Positions 15,637-24,704 of a stretch of 40,976 bases of DNA are shown here, one piece after another. The DNA comes from Clostridia bacterium (GTDB lineage: Bacteria; Bacillota; Clostridia; Peptostreptococcales; Anaerovoracaceae). The DNA lies in assembly GCA_900754795.1 (NCBI GenBank), contig CAAEEA010000063.1:1-40976 (forward strand). The letters run 5' to 3'. Numbering within the stretch: position 1 is the stretch's first letter; every line of letters starts with the position of its first letter. A program made the position numbers and the translations under genes. The notes under the pieces are model-generated. The model made no database searches. It was not told the origin of the DNA and worked only from the letters and a program-made list of their open reading frames with translations.

Positions 15637-16059
15637 TTAATTGAGGATCTCGCATCCGTCGAAGTTCACGCCGATCATTTCTTCTTTTTCGGCGCTTACG
15701 CTTACAACGAAATCCATTCCGTAATTCTTTGATATGTCTTTGAGTCTTTCAACAAACTCAGGCAGATCTCCGAGAGAGAAATCAGCGTGCTTGAGAATGC
15801 TGTCTATGTATATGGTCTCGATATCGTGGTCGAGACTGATAACACCGTACAGGAATCCGATGTACTCGTCGCTGTTGGTGATGTGTTCAAAATCTTCCAT
15901 ACAGATAACTCTGATTTTATATCTAAGGTCATACATCAGTCTGTGGTTCTTATTGATGAATATGACGCTTCCTTTGCTGTTTTCTACGGACTCATTGGCA
16001 AGATCGATCATCTTCTTTGTCTTGCCGCTTCCCTTGTGTCCCAGTAATAATTTTACCAT
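15637..16059 (-). CDS. Small P-loop ATP-binding protein of unknown function
   Basis: The 140-residue protein has Walker A GHKGSGKT (7-14) and a Walker B-like strand ending in D86 (ETIYID), with mixed alpha/beta sequence and a final strand near VSVSAE. It has no other domain, membrane segment or signal. Similar small proteins in Clostridia are sometimes labelled PilT-like, but nothing here points to type IV pili, so I leave the function open. It has an AGGAGG site before the ATG and a near-consensus promoter just upstream, and probably leads the Nudix gene. Confidence 0.8.
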   Translation of the reverse strand: MVKLLLGHKGSGKTKKMIDLANESVENSKGSVIFINKNHRLMYDLRYKIRVICMEDFEHITNSDEYIGFLYGVISLDHDIETIYIDSILKHADFSLGDLPEFVERLKDISKNYGMDFVVSVSAEKEEMIGVNFDGCEILN

Positions 16060-16111
16060 GGTTAACGCCTCCTAAATAAATCTACTTTGAACTTTGTCTG
16101 TCATTTTCTAA

Positions 16112-16140
16112 ATTATACAATAAGGTAATCACATTTTCAA
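16112..16140 (-). promoter_or_regulatory. Promoter of the P-loop/Nudix unit
   Basis: On the minus strand: TTGAAA (16135-16140), a 17-base spacer, TATAAT (16112-16117). Confidence 0.75.
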
Positions 16141-16153
16141 GGGGAAAATATGA

Positions 16154-17191
16154 CTAATCGGCGGCGCGGGCATGACCGAGCCTGAGCTGCCCGCAGGCGC
16201 CGTCTATATCGTCTCCCAGCTCCCGGCGCACTGTGGAGGGCACGCCGGATCTTTCAAGCATATTCCTGAAAGCTTCTGCTTCCCGGCGGCTTACGGTATC
16301 ATAGCCCGTCTCGTCTACTTTATTGAGAGGTATGATGTTCACATGACAGAGCATTCCCCTTAAGAGACCGCTCAGTTTTTCCGCGGCCGCCGGAGAATCG
16401 TTTACGCCTTTTATGAGTGTGTACTCAAAAGTCACCCGGCGCGAAGTCTTTTCCGCATATCGACGGCAGGCCGGTATCAGCTCAGCCAGGGGATATCTTC
16501 TGTTCACCGGCATCATTTTATTTCGCAGATCATCATCGGCGGCATGGAGAGATATGGCAAGCCCCGCCTGAGGAAAATCTTCGGCAAACCTCTCTATTCC
16601 CGGCACTATTCCGCATGTTGAGACGGTAATATGTCTCATGCTCATGCCTCGTCCGTTTTTATCGGTGATGATTCTCATAAAATCAGCAAGATTATCATAA
16701 TTATCGAAAGGCTCTCCGCTTCCCATGACAACTATATGATTTATTTTTTCTCCGGTGTCTTTTTCGGCCGCGTCTATCTGACCTGTCATCTCCGCCGGTG
16801 TCAGACCGCGGCACAGTCCTCCTATAGTCGAGGCGCAGAAAGCGCATCCCATGCGGCACCCTGCCTGAGAGGAAACGCACAGAGTGTTGCCGTATCTGTA
16901 TTTCATAAATACACTTTCTATTGCGTTTCCGTCTTCAAGCCCCAGCAGATATTTTCTTGTCCCGTCAGTTTCGGAGATCTGTTTTTTCAGCGTCGTGAGA
17001 GTACCGACATAAAAACCTTCCTCTTTAAGTCTGTTTCTCAGACTTACGGGAAGGTTACTCATTTCGTCCACTGACCCCGCTCCTGCTGAAAGCCACGAAA
17101 AAATCTGACCGCCTCTGTAAGGTTTCTCATCCAAAATGGTCATCAGCTCCCTTAGCCGTGACATCGTCATGTTTTTAAGATTTTTTTCCAT
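16154..17191 (-). CDS. rlmN: Dual-specificity 23S rRNA (A2503-C2)/tRNA (A37) methyltransferase RlmN
   Basis: A radical-SAM enzyme that methylates C2 of A2503 in 23S rRNA and of A37 in some tRNAs. The 345-residue protein has the cluster motif CRMGCAFC, the SAM-binding segment VVMGSGEPF, the STCGIVPGI element, and the C-terminal methyl-carrying Cys in DIDGACGQL. The N-terminal helical domain RGGQIFSW is also typical. I start at the ATG at 17191, with AGGAAA 6 bases upstream. An ATG at 17212 has no ribosome binding site. It lies 42 bases after the CarD-type gene and is likely co-transcribed with it. Confidence 0.95.
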   Translation of the reverse strand: MEKNLKNMTMSRLRELMTILDEKPYRGGQIFSWLSAGAGSVDEMSNLPVSLRNRLKEEGFYVGTLTTLKKQISETDGTRKYLLGLEDGNAIESVFMKYRYGNTLCVSSQAGCRMGCAFCASTIGGLCRGLTPAEMTGQIDAAEKDTGEKINHIVVMGSGEPFDNYDNLADFMRIITDKNGRGMSMRHITVSTCGIVPGIERFAEDFPQAGLAISLHAADDDLRNKMMPVNRRYPLAELIPACRRYAEKTSRRVTFEYTLIKGVNDSPAAAEKLSGLLRGMLCHVNIIPLNKVDETGYDTVSRREAEAFRNMLERSGVPSTVRRELGDDIDGACGQLRLGHARAAD

Positions 17192-17233
17192 ATACGTTTC
17201 CTGTTTTAGCATACTTGCGGAACCGGCGGCATA

Positions 17234-17731
17234 TTATTTTTCCAGCTTGTCCACCAGATATTCTATAACTTTATCTCTGTCGATTCCGAGAACATAGGCC
17301 AGCTCCTCGCTGATAAGCTTTTCGGCTTCTTTAAACACTCTTTCATCGACCAGATGGAGTTTCTTGCCCTGGGCTTCCTGATCCCGCTGTTTATATTTGA
17401 GCTTCCTTGCAAGCAATATTATATCCCTGATATCGCCGTAAAGAATTATTTCTTTAAAAGCGGCCTGCCTGTCCCTGTCATTTGATATCCAGGGATCATT
17501 TTCCAAAGGCATGGTATCGAGGAGCTGCGTTATCTCGTCTTTTGTAAGCACCAGCCTCATTTTGCTGACGCTCTTTTCGTTATTTACCGGAACGTAAGTC
17601 AGCGATTCACCGCGCTTTAGAACATAGTATCTGTCCGTCCTGCCGTCAAATGTCATATCAGTTACTTCCTGCACGCGGCACAGCCCTTCTGTTCCGTAAA
17701 CGACCATATCTCCTTCTTTGTAAATATTCAT
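17234..17731 (-). CDS. CarD/CdnL-family RNA polymerase-binding regulator
   Basis: The 165-residue protein begins with the CarD/TRCF RNAP-interaction domain (about 4-60, GDMVVYGTEGLCRV...YYVLKRG...YVPV). An alpha-helical C-terminal domain rich in basic and acidic residues follows (about 75-165). Members bind the RNA polymerase beta subunit and stabilise open complexes, often at rRNA promoters. The ATG at 17731 is preferred over the upstream GTG at 17740, because AAAGAG then lies 8 bases away. It heads a two-gene unit with rlmN. Confidence 0.88.
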   Translation of the reverse strand: MNIYKEGDMVVYGTEGLCRVQEVTDMTFDGRTDRYYVLKRGESLTYVPVNNEKSVSKMRLVLTKDEITQLLDTMPLENDPWISNDRDRQAAFKEIILYGDIRDIILLARKLKYKQRDQEAQGKKLHLVDERVFKEAEKLISEELAYVLGIDRDKVIEYLVDKLEK

Positions 17732-17805
17732 GCCTGTCACTCTTTCTGTAAATTTGATTATATTATATCACATTTTACGGCAAAAATCATGGAGAAAAAC
17801 AAAAC

Positions 17806-17839
17806 GGACATGGAAAGCGAAAGTTTCGTTCCCATGTCC
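17806..17839 (-). terminator. Terminator downstream of pnp
   Basis: GGACATGG/CCATGTCC form an 8-bp stem, extended by imperfect pairing. On the minus strand GTTTTGTTTTT follows. Confidence 0.75.
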
Positions 17840-17864
17840 CCAAAGCTCTGTCTTACTTGCTGTA

Positions 17865-19985
17865 TCAGTTTTTCAGATCAGGCAGTTTGGTTCTCATCAG
17901 GTTTATCCTGTTCTGATTGTCGATTTCGTAAATTTTGACCTCAACTTTATCGCCGATGTTCATCACATCTTCTACCTTCTCCACGCGGCCCTTTGCCATC
18001 TTTGAGATGTGCAGCAGGCCTTCCTTGCCCGGAAGGATCTCAATGAAAGCGCCGAAGCTCATTATTCTCGTGACGGTGCCTTCATAGACTTCTCCTACCT
18101 CCGGATCTTTAGTGAGAAGTTCAATCTGGCGGCGGGCCTCATCAGCTCCGGCCTGATCCACGCTGTATATGCTCACAAGTCCCGGTACATCCTCTGAAAT
18201 ATCAATCTTGACGCCGGTCTCGTCGATTATTTTGTTGATGGTCTTTCCTCCCGGACCGATGACTATCCTTACCTTGTCAGGATCGATGTTCATGGTAATG
18301 GCGCGAGGCGCATACCTGGACATCTCCGGACGAGGAGCAGGGATCTCTTCGAGCATCTTGCCCATTATGTGCATCCTGCCCTCTTTTGCCTGTCTGAGGG
18401 CCTTTTCGAGAATATCCCTTGAAAGTCCGTGTACCTTGATATCCATCTGAATAGCGGTCACGCCGTCGGCTGTTCCCGTAACCTTAAAGTCCATGTCGCC
18501 AAGGAAATCTTCCATTCCCTGAATGTCAGAAAGAATCGCAAATTCCGATGACCCGTCTTCCCTGACTCTTTCTATCAGTCCCATGGCGATACCCGCCACA
18601 GGTTTCGTGATAGGAACGCCCGCGTCCATAAGAGCCAGGCAGGATCCGCACGTCGAACCCATGGAGGTCGAACCGTTAGAAGAAAGCACTTCGGATACTA
18701 CCCTTATAGCATAAGGGAAATCCTCAACGCTCGGAAGAACAGGTATGAGAGCTCTTTCCGCAAGGGCTCCGTGGCCGATCTCTCTTCTTCCCGGGCTCCT
18801 CGAAGTCTTGGCTTCGCCTACGGAATATCCCGGGAAATTGTAGTGGTGCATATATCTCTTTGAAGTCTGTTCTGTTATACCGTCTATAGTCTGAGCCTCG
18901 CTTGCCGGAGCTAATGTGCAGACTGACATTACCTGAGTCTGTCCTCTCTTGAACAGGCCGGAACCGTGGGTTCTCGGAAGAAGTCCGGTCTCACACCATA
19001 TAGGTCTGATCTCATCTAATTTTCTGTTATCCGGACGGATACCCTCATCGAGTATCATGGTCCTTACTGTTTCTTTAGTTATATTATAGAGGACTGAGTC
19101 GACATCTCTTGCTCCTTCCGGGAAAATCTCCTCGAAATGAGCTTTTGTCTCTTCCTCAACAGCGTCCATGTTTTCAAGTCTTTCCAGCTTATCAGGAGTC
19201 TGGATGGCCTCTCTCATCTTAGGGGTCGCGTATTCTCTGACAGCCTGATCGATCTCTTCGAGAGGCTTGTAGAGAACAACATCCTGTTTAGGTCTTCCAA
19301 CTTCTTTTACGATCTCTTCGATGAACTCAACGATCTTCTTGATCTCCTCATGGGCGAAGAGAATAGCGTCGAGCATTTCCATCTCCGGCACTTCGTTGGC
19401 GCCTGCTTCCACCATCATGATCGCGTCTTTTGTGCCTGAAACAGTCATATCCATGTCAGAAGCTTCTCTCTGTTCGAGAGTAGGGTTGATGATCAGTTTT
19501 CCGTCTACACGACCCACCTTGACAGATCCTGTCGGACCGTCCCACGGAATGTCTGAAGTAGCCAGAGCCACGGAAGAACCGATCATGCCGCAGATCTCAG
19601 GTGAACAGTCGGGATCTACCGACATTACGGTCGCCACCACTACCACGTCATTATAATATCCTTTAGGAAAAAGCGGCCTGATAGGTCTGTCTATCAGTCT
19701 TGATGTGAGTATGGCGTGCTCGCTCGGCCTGCCTTCTCTCTTGATGAAACCTCCCGGTATCTTGCCCACGGAGTACATCCTCTCCTCAAAATCCACCGAA
19801 AGAGGGAAAAAGTCGATGTCCGGCTTCGGTTCTTTTGAGGCGCAGGCGGTAACATTGACAACAGTATCTCCGTATCTGACCATAACTTGTCCGTTGGCCT
19901 GTTCGCATACCTTGCCAATCTCCAGCTGAAGGAGCCTGCCTCCCACCGCCGTCTTGAATGTTCTGTAATCTTCAAATCTTGCCAT
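17865..19985 (-). CDS. pnp: Polynucleotide phosphorylase
   Basis: A phosphorolytic 3'-5' exoribonuclease of 706 residues. It has two RNase PH-like domains (about 10-230 and 320-545) separated by a helical domain, a KH domain with IGPGGKTINKIIDETG, and a C-terminal S1 domain (GEVYEGTVTRIMSFGAFIEI). The signatures RPIRPLFPKGY and GSTCGSCLALMDAGVP are clear. The start is the ATG at 19985. AGGAGG lies about 12 bases upstream, somewhat far, while a TTG at 19994 is too close to it. It follows rpsO in the conserved bacterial order rpsO-pnp, with a hairpin terminator in between. Confidence 0.97.
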   Translation of the reverse strand: MARFEDYRTFKTAVGGRLLQLEIGKVCEQANGQVMVRYGDTVVNVTACASKEPKPDIDFFPLSVDFEERMYSVGKIPGGFIKREGRPSEHAILTSRLIDRPIRPLFPKGYYNDVVVVATVMSVDPDCSPEICGMIGSSVALATSDIPWDGPTGSVKVGRVDGKLIINPTLEQREASDMDMTVSGTKDAIMMVEAGANEVPEMEMLDAILFAHEEIKKIVEFIEEIVKEVGRPKQDVVLYKPLEEIDQAVREYATPKMREAIQTPDKLERLENMDAVEEETKAHFEEIFPEGARDVDSVLYNITKETVRTMILDEGIRPDNRKLDEIRPIWCETGLLPRTHGSGLFKRGQTQVMSVCTLAPASEAQTIDGITEQTSKRYMHHYNFPGYSVGEAKTSRSPGRREIGHGALAERALIPVLPSVEDFPYAIRVVSEVLSSNGSTSMGSTCGSCLALMDAGVPITKPVAGIAMGLIERVREDGSSEFAILSDIQGMEDFLGDMDFKVTGTADGVTAIQMDIKVHGLSRDILEKALRQAKEGRMHIMGKMLEEIPAPRPEMSRYAPRAITMNIDPDKVRIVIGPGGKTINKIIDETGVKIDISEDVPGLVSIYSVDQAGADEARRQIELLTKDPEVGEVYEGTVTRIMSFGAFIEILPGKEGLLHISKMAKGRVEKVEDVMNIGDKVEVKIYEIDNQNRINLMRTKLPDLKN

Positions 19986-20050
19986 AATTAACAACTACCT
20001 CCTGTTAATTTCTTTTCTTCTTTCCATCTTGGCAATTGATGTGTAATGAT

Positions 20051-20080
20051 AAAAATCAAGCGGGGAATATATCCCCGCTT
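20051..20080 (-). terminator. Hairpin terminator between rpsO and pnp
   Basis: A perfect 9-bp stem AAGCGGGGA/TCCCCGCTT (20058-20066 with 20072-20080) with a 5-base loop. On the minus strand GATTTTTATC follows. It probably ends part of the rpsO transcripts, with read-through into pnp. Confidence 0.7.
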
Positions 20081-20171
20081 AACAGCTATGTCCGCGCCGT
20101 CAACGCCGCCGAAGTGGCCGCGCCGCCTTTCGCGCCATCGCTCTCACAAACGGAGAAAATCGCCTTTTCGC

Positions 20172-20438
20172 TTATTTTCTCAGTCCTAAACGAGCGATAA
20201 GGGTTCTGTATCTTTCGAGGTCTTTCTCTCTCAGATACGCAAGAAGGTTCCTTCTCTGGCCGACCATCTTCAGAAGTCCTCTTCTGGAATGGAAGTCTTT
20301 TTTGTGGACTTTGAGATGTTCGTTGAGGTCATTGATCCTGTATGTCAGGATAGCGATCTGTACCTCAGGGGAACCGGTGTCGCCTTCTTTGAGCTGATAA
20401 TCTTTGATTATCTGTTCTTTGATTTCTTTGGTTATCAT
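20172..20438 (-). CDS. rpsO: 30S ribosomal protein S15
   Basis: 88 residues, the standard length. It begins MITKEIKEQIIKDYQ and has the conserved GDTGSPEVQIA, HKKDFHSRRGLL and the ending RYRTLIARLGLRK. It binds 16S rRNA helix 22 and organises the platform of the small subunit. The ATG at 20438 has AGGAGG 7-8 bases upstream; longer in-frame readings run into the leader. It has its own promoter and a leader of about 78 bases in which S15 feedback control would be expected. Confidence 0.97.
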   Translation of the reverse strand: MITKEIKEQIIKDYQLKEGDTGSPEVQIAILTYRINDLNEHLKVHKKDFHSRRGLLKMVGQRRNLLAYLREKDLERYRTLIARLGLRK

Positions 20439-20522
20439 AATATCCTCCTCATCATTCGCCCTCTGCCGTGTGCGGCGTCGGATATTCGCCTGACAAAGCA
20501 AAAGGTATAATTTCAACAATTC

Positions 20523-20551
20523 ATAATAACATATAAAACATGTTTTGTCTA
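20523..20551 (-). promoter_or_regulatory. Promoter of rpsO
   Basis: On the minus strand: TAGACA (20546-20551), a 17-base spacer, TATTAT (20523-20528). The leader includes a small GCCG/CGGC hairpin (20465-20476). Confidence 0.6.
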
Positions 20552-20581
20552 TTATTTTTTTCTAAAACGCGCCGTTTCATC

Positions 20582-21382
20582 TTAAACGATAAAATTATAA
20601 GTCACCATCATGTCTTTAACATCACGCGCCTTGTATTCCACTGTCCTTTCGGATATCTGTTCAACCCCCGGATAAACCGAAGCCGCCAGAGCGTCCGCCT
20701 GTTTCTGATATTCTATTCTCAGAACGATGTCTTTCGGCAGAGCTATATGTCCGCCCATTTTCTTTTCAACAGCTTCTTTTACGCCTTTTTCAATCAGTTC
20801 ACAGGCGTCAGCCGGATGAATGCTGCAGCAGGACTCGCCCAGACCTGTCTTGACGGCTACTGACCCTATTCCCGGTATTCGACCGGCAGCATGTTCGCAT
20901 ATGGCCTCGTCTCCGCTTATAAACAGAACCGGAACGCCGAGACAGGCGGCGTTATAGCTGTTCTTCATAAACTCGCTCATTCTCTCGCCGTTGACCCATA
21001 CATGAGCCAGTTTAGGATATATGCTCGTATGTGCAAGAGGGTTTTTATCGGAACCGGCTTCTGAATGATAACCTATGTATATTACTCCGTCAAAAGACTC
21101 GTCCAGCCCTTCCAGCATGGAAAGCACCGTGCCTCCCCATCCTCTTATGAGCCTGACGCCTCTGGGCAGAAGATTGTGGTCAATGTTCATCGCGTTGTCA
21201 TGACCGTCTCTGACAACTATCTCCTCCGCCCCCGCGGCAAAAGCTCCCCGGCATGCCGCCGCGACCTCCAGAGACATCTGTCTGGCGGCTTCGCTGTACA
21301 TATGTCCGTCCGGTACTGTTTCACCCCAGGAGACCACATCAGTTATTCCTTCAATGTCAGCGCTGATAAAAACTTTTTTCAT
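20582..21382 (-). CDS. M55-family zinc D-aminopeptidase, DppA-like
   Basis: A 266-residue metallopeptidase of the DppA family, which removes N-terminal D-amino acids (D-Ala-D-Ala type) from peptides. Candidate zinc ligands are in place: D9 and E11 in SADIEG, H61 in RDGHD, H106 in GYHSEAG, and a Glu around 133-136. The catalytic-region stretch ISGDEAICEHA also fits. The ATG at 21382 is chosen because GGAGGT lies 8 bases upstream. It comes last in the long translation operon, 25 bases after the MFS gene. It may recycle D-peptides from peptidoglycan or lantibiotic-like substrates, but this is inference. Confidence 0.88.
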   Translation of the reverse strand: MKKVFISADIEGITDVVSWGETVPDGHMYSEAARQMSLEVAAACRGAFAAGAEEIVVRDGHDNAMNIDHNLLPRGVRLIRGWGGTVLSMLEGLDESFDGVIYIGYHSEAGSDKNPLAHTSIYPKLAHVWVNGERMSEFMKNSYNAACLGVPVLFISGDEAICEHAAGRIPGIGSVAVKTGLGESCCSIHPADACELIEKGVKEAVEKKMGGHIALPKDIVLRIEYQKQADALAASVYPGVEQISERTVEYKARDVKDMMVTYNFIV

Positions 21383-21407
21383 TGTGCCATACCTCCATGT
21401 CATATAT

Positions 21408-22796
21408 TTATACATTTTCTGCCTTTTTCGCATGTCTGCCCCTGAACGCAGACATGAAAACGGCAGCTACACACAATATCGTAAATACACAGAAAGCGGT
21501 TCTCATAGTGCTTATGAGCTGCGCGGGGGACGCTTCTTCCATAGAAAGAGATCCGAGTATCAGTCCCATCACTATGCTCACTATTCCCATGCTTGCCGAC
21601 TGCCCGTAAGTCCGCATTGTCGCCACTATTGAATTGGCTATGCCATAATCTTTTCCATCCACTCTCTCCATTATGGCGTTTGTGTTAGGAGAGGCAAACA
21701 GTGAAAAGCCAAATCCCGCAGTGAGAAGAGCGGCTGTCACAAACCACAGATCAGTGTCTTCACTGAGGAAGGTAAACATCACAAGAGCCGCGACGCACAG
21801 CGCCATACCGGCGGTGGCGAGTTTATACGCTTTTATCCGGTCAGAGAGCCGGCCCATTACCGGAGAAAAGACGGCCTGGGTCAGCGGCATACATATGAGT
21901 ATGAGACCGGCTGTCCCTGAGCTGAATCCCATTATTATCTGCAGATATATGCTCACAAGATAACTTATGGCAAAGGTCGCCCCGTAGTTCAGCAGGGCGG
22001 CTATGTTGGACAGAGTGAAAACGGGATCTGCCGTAAACATTTCCGTTTTTATAAGCGGCTGTTCTTTTTTTCTCTCGCTTATGAAAAAGACCGCTCCTGC
22101 GAACAGTCCCGCCGCGAGCATCATCCACGCCCACACGCCTTTTGAAAGGTTGCTGAGTCCGTACAGACTGACAGTCACCGCCGTTATATAAAGTATGCTG
22201 CCGGTTATATCAGGCTTCAGACGGCCGCGGTGCTCATCGTCTGAGGGTATGCTCCTGTATCCGACGGCAAAAGCGGCGGCGGATACGGCAAAGGCGGCGG
22301 CAAATATGGAATGCCAGTTAAAATAATGATTGAAGAATCCTCCTATCACAGGTCCTGTCGACAGACCAATATATGTTGCAGCTGTGGAAAGGCCAAGAAC
22401 CTTTCCCCTCTGATCCGCCGGGTATACGCTTATCAGTATGGCGTTGTTGGTGGCGAATATCATGGCTGCCGCCGCGCCCTGAAGCACCCGCAGCGCCAGA
22501 AGAACCGTGATATCAGGCGAAAACATACACAGAAAAGATATAATACCGAATCCGGCCACCCCCGTCATGAACACGCGTCTGCGCCCTGTTATATCGGCTA
22601 CGCGTCCGAAGGGTACGCTCATGGCCGCCACAGACATGGTGAAAGCGTTCACCACCCATCCTACCAGCGCTCCGCTTACTTCAAAGTCCCTTTCCATGGC
22701 GGGTATGGACAGATTAAGTGAGCTTCCCATGAAAGTAGTGACAAAGGCCGTTATCATCGCCGCCCTGAGTACGGCTTTCTTCTCTGTCCCGCCCAC
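21408..22796 (-). CDS. MFS multidrug-type efflux transporter
   Basis: A 462-residue major facilitator with about 14 hydrophobic segments, typical of the DHA2 (EmrB/QacA-like) drug:H+ antiporters. Motif A in loop 2-3 is GRVADITGRRRVF. The antiporter motif C region reads LSTGPVIGGFF, and a long loop near residue 190 divides the halves. Residues NLSIPAMERDF in the first segment are typical. I take the GTG at 22796 as start, because GGAGG lies 7 bases upstream, directly after the ribF stop. An ATG at 22832 would sit inside ribF with no ribosome binding site. Substrate unknown. Confidence 0.88.
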   Translation of the reverse strand: MGGTEKKAVLRAAMITAFVTTFMGSSLNLSIPAMERDFEVSGALVGWVVNAFTMSVAAMSVPFGRVADITGRRRVFMTGVAGFGIISFLCMFSPDITVLLALRVLQGAAAAMIFATNNAILISVYPADQRGKVLGLSTAATYIGLSTGPVIGGFFNHYFNWHSIFAAAFAVSAAAFAVGYRSIPSDDEHRGRLKPDITGSILYITAVTVSLYGLSNLSKGVWAWMMLAAGLFAGAVFFISERKKEQPLIKTEMFTADPVFTLSNIAALLNYGATFAISYLVSIYLQIIMGFSSGTAGLILICMPLTQAVFSPVMGRLSDRIKAYKLATAGMALCVAALVMFTFLSEDTDLWFVTAALLTAGFGFSLFASPNTNAIMERVDGKDYGIANSIVATMRTYGQSASMGIVSIVMGLILGSLSMEEASPAQLISTMRTAFCVFTILCVAAVFMSAFRGRHAKKAENV

Positions 22797-22813
22797 TTCA
22801 TCGCCTCCGATCT

Positions 22814-23740
22814 TTATGACAGTCCGTGCCATGCTTTTGCTTCTTCACAGTCTCTGGCTATCTGCGCCGAAAGTTCCTCCACGCTGTCAAATTTAACTTC
22901 ATCACGAGTCATTTTCAGAAATTCAACCTTTATGTGCTTTCCGTACAGTTCTTTATCAAAATTAAAAATGTGGGTTTCCATGTTCTTTTTATAAACTCCG
23001 ACTGTAGGTTTAACGCCCACATTGGTGACGCTCGGATATTTTACGCCGTTATATATGCAATAAGTGATATAAACTCCGTTAGGAGGCGTGACCATGTTTT
23101 CGTCTATCATTATATTGGAAGTCGGAAACCCTATCTTTCTGCCGAGACGGTTTCCGACGACAACTTCTCCTCCTATGTCGTAGTTTCTTCCGAGGAACTT
23201 GCAGCACTCGTCCACGTCGCCTGAACGTATCAGCCCGCGTATAAGAGTGGAACTTACGACTTCTCCGTCTATTATGACAGGCTCGATCACATTTACCTTA
23301 ATGCCCAGTTTTTTCCCCTCTTCTCTCAGGAACCGTATGTTCCCGGCCGCTTTATAGCCAAACCTGTAATTAAAACCGCAGAAAATCTCGGCGGCTTTTA
23401 GCCTGCCGGCCAGCAGTTCTTCAATAAAGGCAACCGGCTCCATCGTCTGAATCTGTCTGGTGAATTCTATGTTGAACAGATAATCCACTCCGAGTTTTTC
23501 TATAAGGGCGATTTTTTCTTCCTGGTACATTATGTTTCGGACTTCTTTGCCGCCCTCCACCATCCCTCTGGGATGATTTGAAAACGTAAACACCGCCGCC
23601 GCGATTCCGTGTTTTCCCGCGGCTTTTACCGCCTTTGATATAAGCTGCTGATGTCCCTTGTGAACGCCGTCAAAATTACCCAGAGCCACAGCGCACGGTC
23701 TTATGTCTTTTATTTCGTCCAGAGAATTAAATATCTTCAA
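22814..23740 (-). CDS. ribF: Bifunctional riboflavin kinase / FAD synthetase
   Basis: 308 residues. The N-terminal FMN adenylyltransferase domain has GNFDGVHKGHQ and the later motifs TFSNHPRGM and SSTLIRGLI. The C-terminal flavokinase domain has GRKIGFPTSNI and the ending typical of RibF. It makes FMN and FAD from riboflavin, both of which the Nfn subunits need. The start is TTG at 23738-23740, with GAGGTG 7 bases upstream, overlapping truB by 14 bases. The truB-ribF order is conserved in Firmicutes. Confidence 0.95.
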   Translation of the reverse strand: MKIFNSLDEIKDIRPCAVALGNFDGVHKGHQQLISKAVKAAGKHGIAAAVFTFSNHPRGMVEGGKEVRNIMYQEEKIALIEKLGVDYLFNIEFTRQIQTMEPVAFIEELLAGRLKAAEIFCGFNYRFGYKAAGNIRFLREEGKKLGIKVNVIEPVIIDGEVVSSTLIRGLIRSGDVDECCKFLGRNYDIGGEVVVGNRLGRKIGFPTSNIMIDENMVTPPNGVYITYCIYNGVKYPSVTNVGVKPTVGVYKKNMETHIFNFDKELYGKHIKVEFLKMTRDEVKFDSVEELSAQIARDCEEAKAWHGLS

Positions 23741-24704
23741 ATGATGTCACCTCGCACAATACCTTATCGGCCTTATATTTCCCGTACCTTTCATCAAAAA
23801 AAGCCACGCCCAGAAAAATATCCTCAGACTCCGCCCTCTGATACACGTTATAGGCGCGGGAATATTCCTCCCTTACGGGCAGCGGCGGCTTTTTGCTTTT
23901 TAATTCCGGCTCTTTCTCAACGCGGCATATGGAAGGCGGCAGATTACGGCCGTTTAAAAACATCTTTCGTCCTTTCGCGTCAACAGTCAGCCGTCCGAAA
24001 TGCACCAGTGGATAATCGGCGGGTAAGAGGAGTTTCAAAATCTCTTCCCTGCTCATTTCCATGAGATCATCCGTCTTAACCGCTGTCTCCGCGTTGAACA
24101 CGCCGCTCTCTGTCCTCTCAAGATTAGACATGACAGCTCCGCATCCGAGAGCCTCCCCTGCGTCCTGACATATGGTTCTGATATATGTTCCTTTGGAGCA
24201 TCGCACAGAAAAATCCACTGCATGACATGACAAGTCGATTTTTTTAATATCGAGACTGTCGATAAATATCTTTCTTGTCTTTACGTCGACGGTTTTTCCT
24301 TCTCTGGCATATTCATACAGCCGTTTTCCGTCTACCCGCACCGCGCTGTACATGGGAGGTTTCTGGTCGATGACGCCTTTGAAAGGCTCAAAAGCCTTTA
24401 TCACGTCAGACTCGGTTATTCCGTCCGCCGTTCTCTCTTCGATTACCTTTCCCCATATGTCCTGGGTATCGGTCACTTTGCCCAGCGTCATGGAACATCT
24501 GTATGTTTTAAAGTCCAGATCCAGATATTCTGTTATGCGGGCGGCCCTGCCCACACAGACAGGAAGCACCCCCGTAGCCATGGGATCGAGAGTTCCCGTA
24601 TGGCCCACCCGTTTTATGCCGAGTTTTTTTCTCACCGCGGCCACTACGTCGTGAGACGTCATGCCCGCGGGCTTATATATATTCAGTATTCCTGTATCAT
24701 TCAT
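23727..24704 (-). CDS. truB: tRNA pseudouridine-55 synthase
   Basis: 325 residues. It begins MNDTGILNIYKPAGMTSHDVV and contains the catalytic aspartate motif HTGTLDPMATGVL. TruB isomerises U55 in the T-loop of tRNAs and helps tRNA folding. The C-terminal portion after about residue 230 is a PUA-like extension. The ATG at 24704 overlaps the nrnA stop by 8 bases (ATGAATGA type overlap), with AAGGGA upstream. Confidence 0.96.
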   Translation of the reverse strand: MNDTGILNIYKPAGMTSHDVVAAVRKKLGIKRVGHTGTLDPMATGVLPVCVGRAARITEYLDLDFKTYRCSMTLGKVTDTQDIWGKVIEERTADGITESDVIKAFEPFKGVIDQKPPMYSAVRVDGKRLYEYAREGKTVDVKTRKIFIDSLDIKKIDLSCHAVDFSVRCSKGTYIRTICQDAGEALGCGAVMSNLERTESGVFNAETAVKTDDLMEMSREEILKLLLPADYPLVHFGRLTVDAKGRKMFLNGRNLPPSICRVEKEPELKSKKPPLPVREEYSRAYNVYQRAESEDIFLGVAFFDERYGKYKADKVLCEVTSFEDI

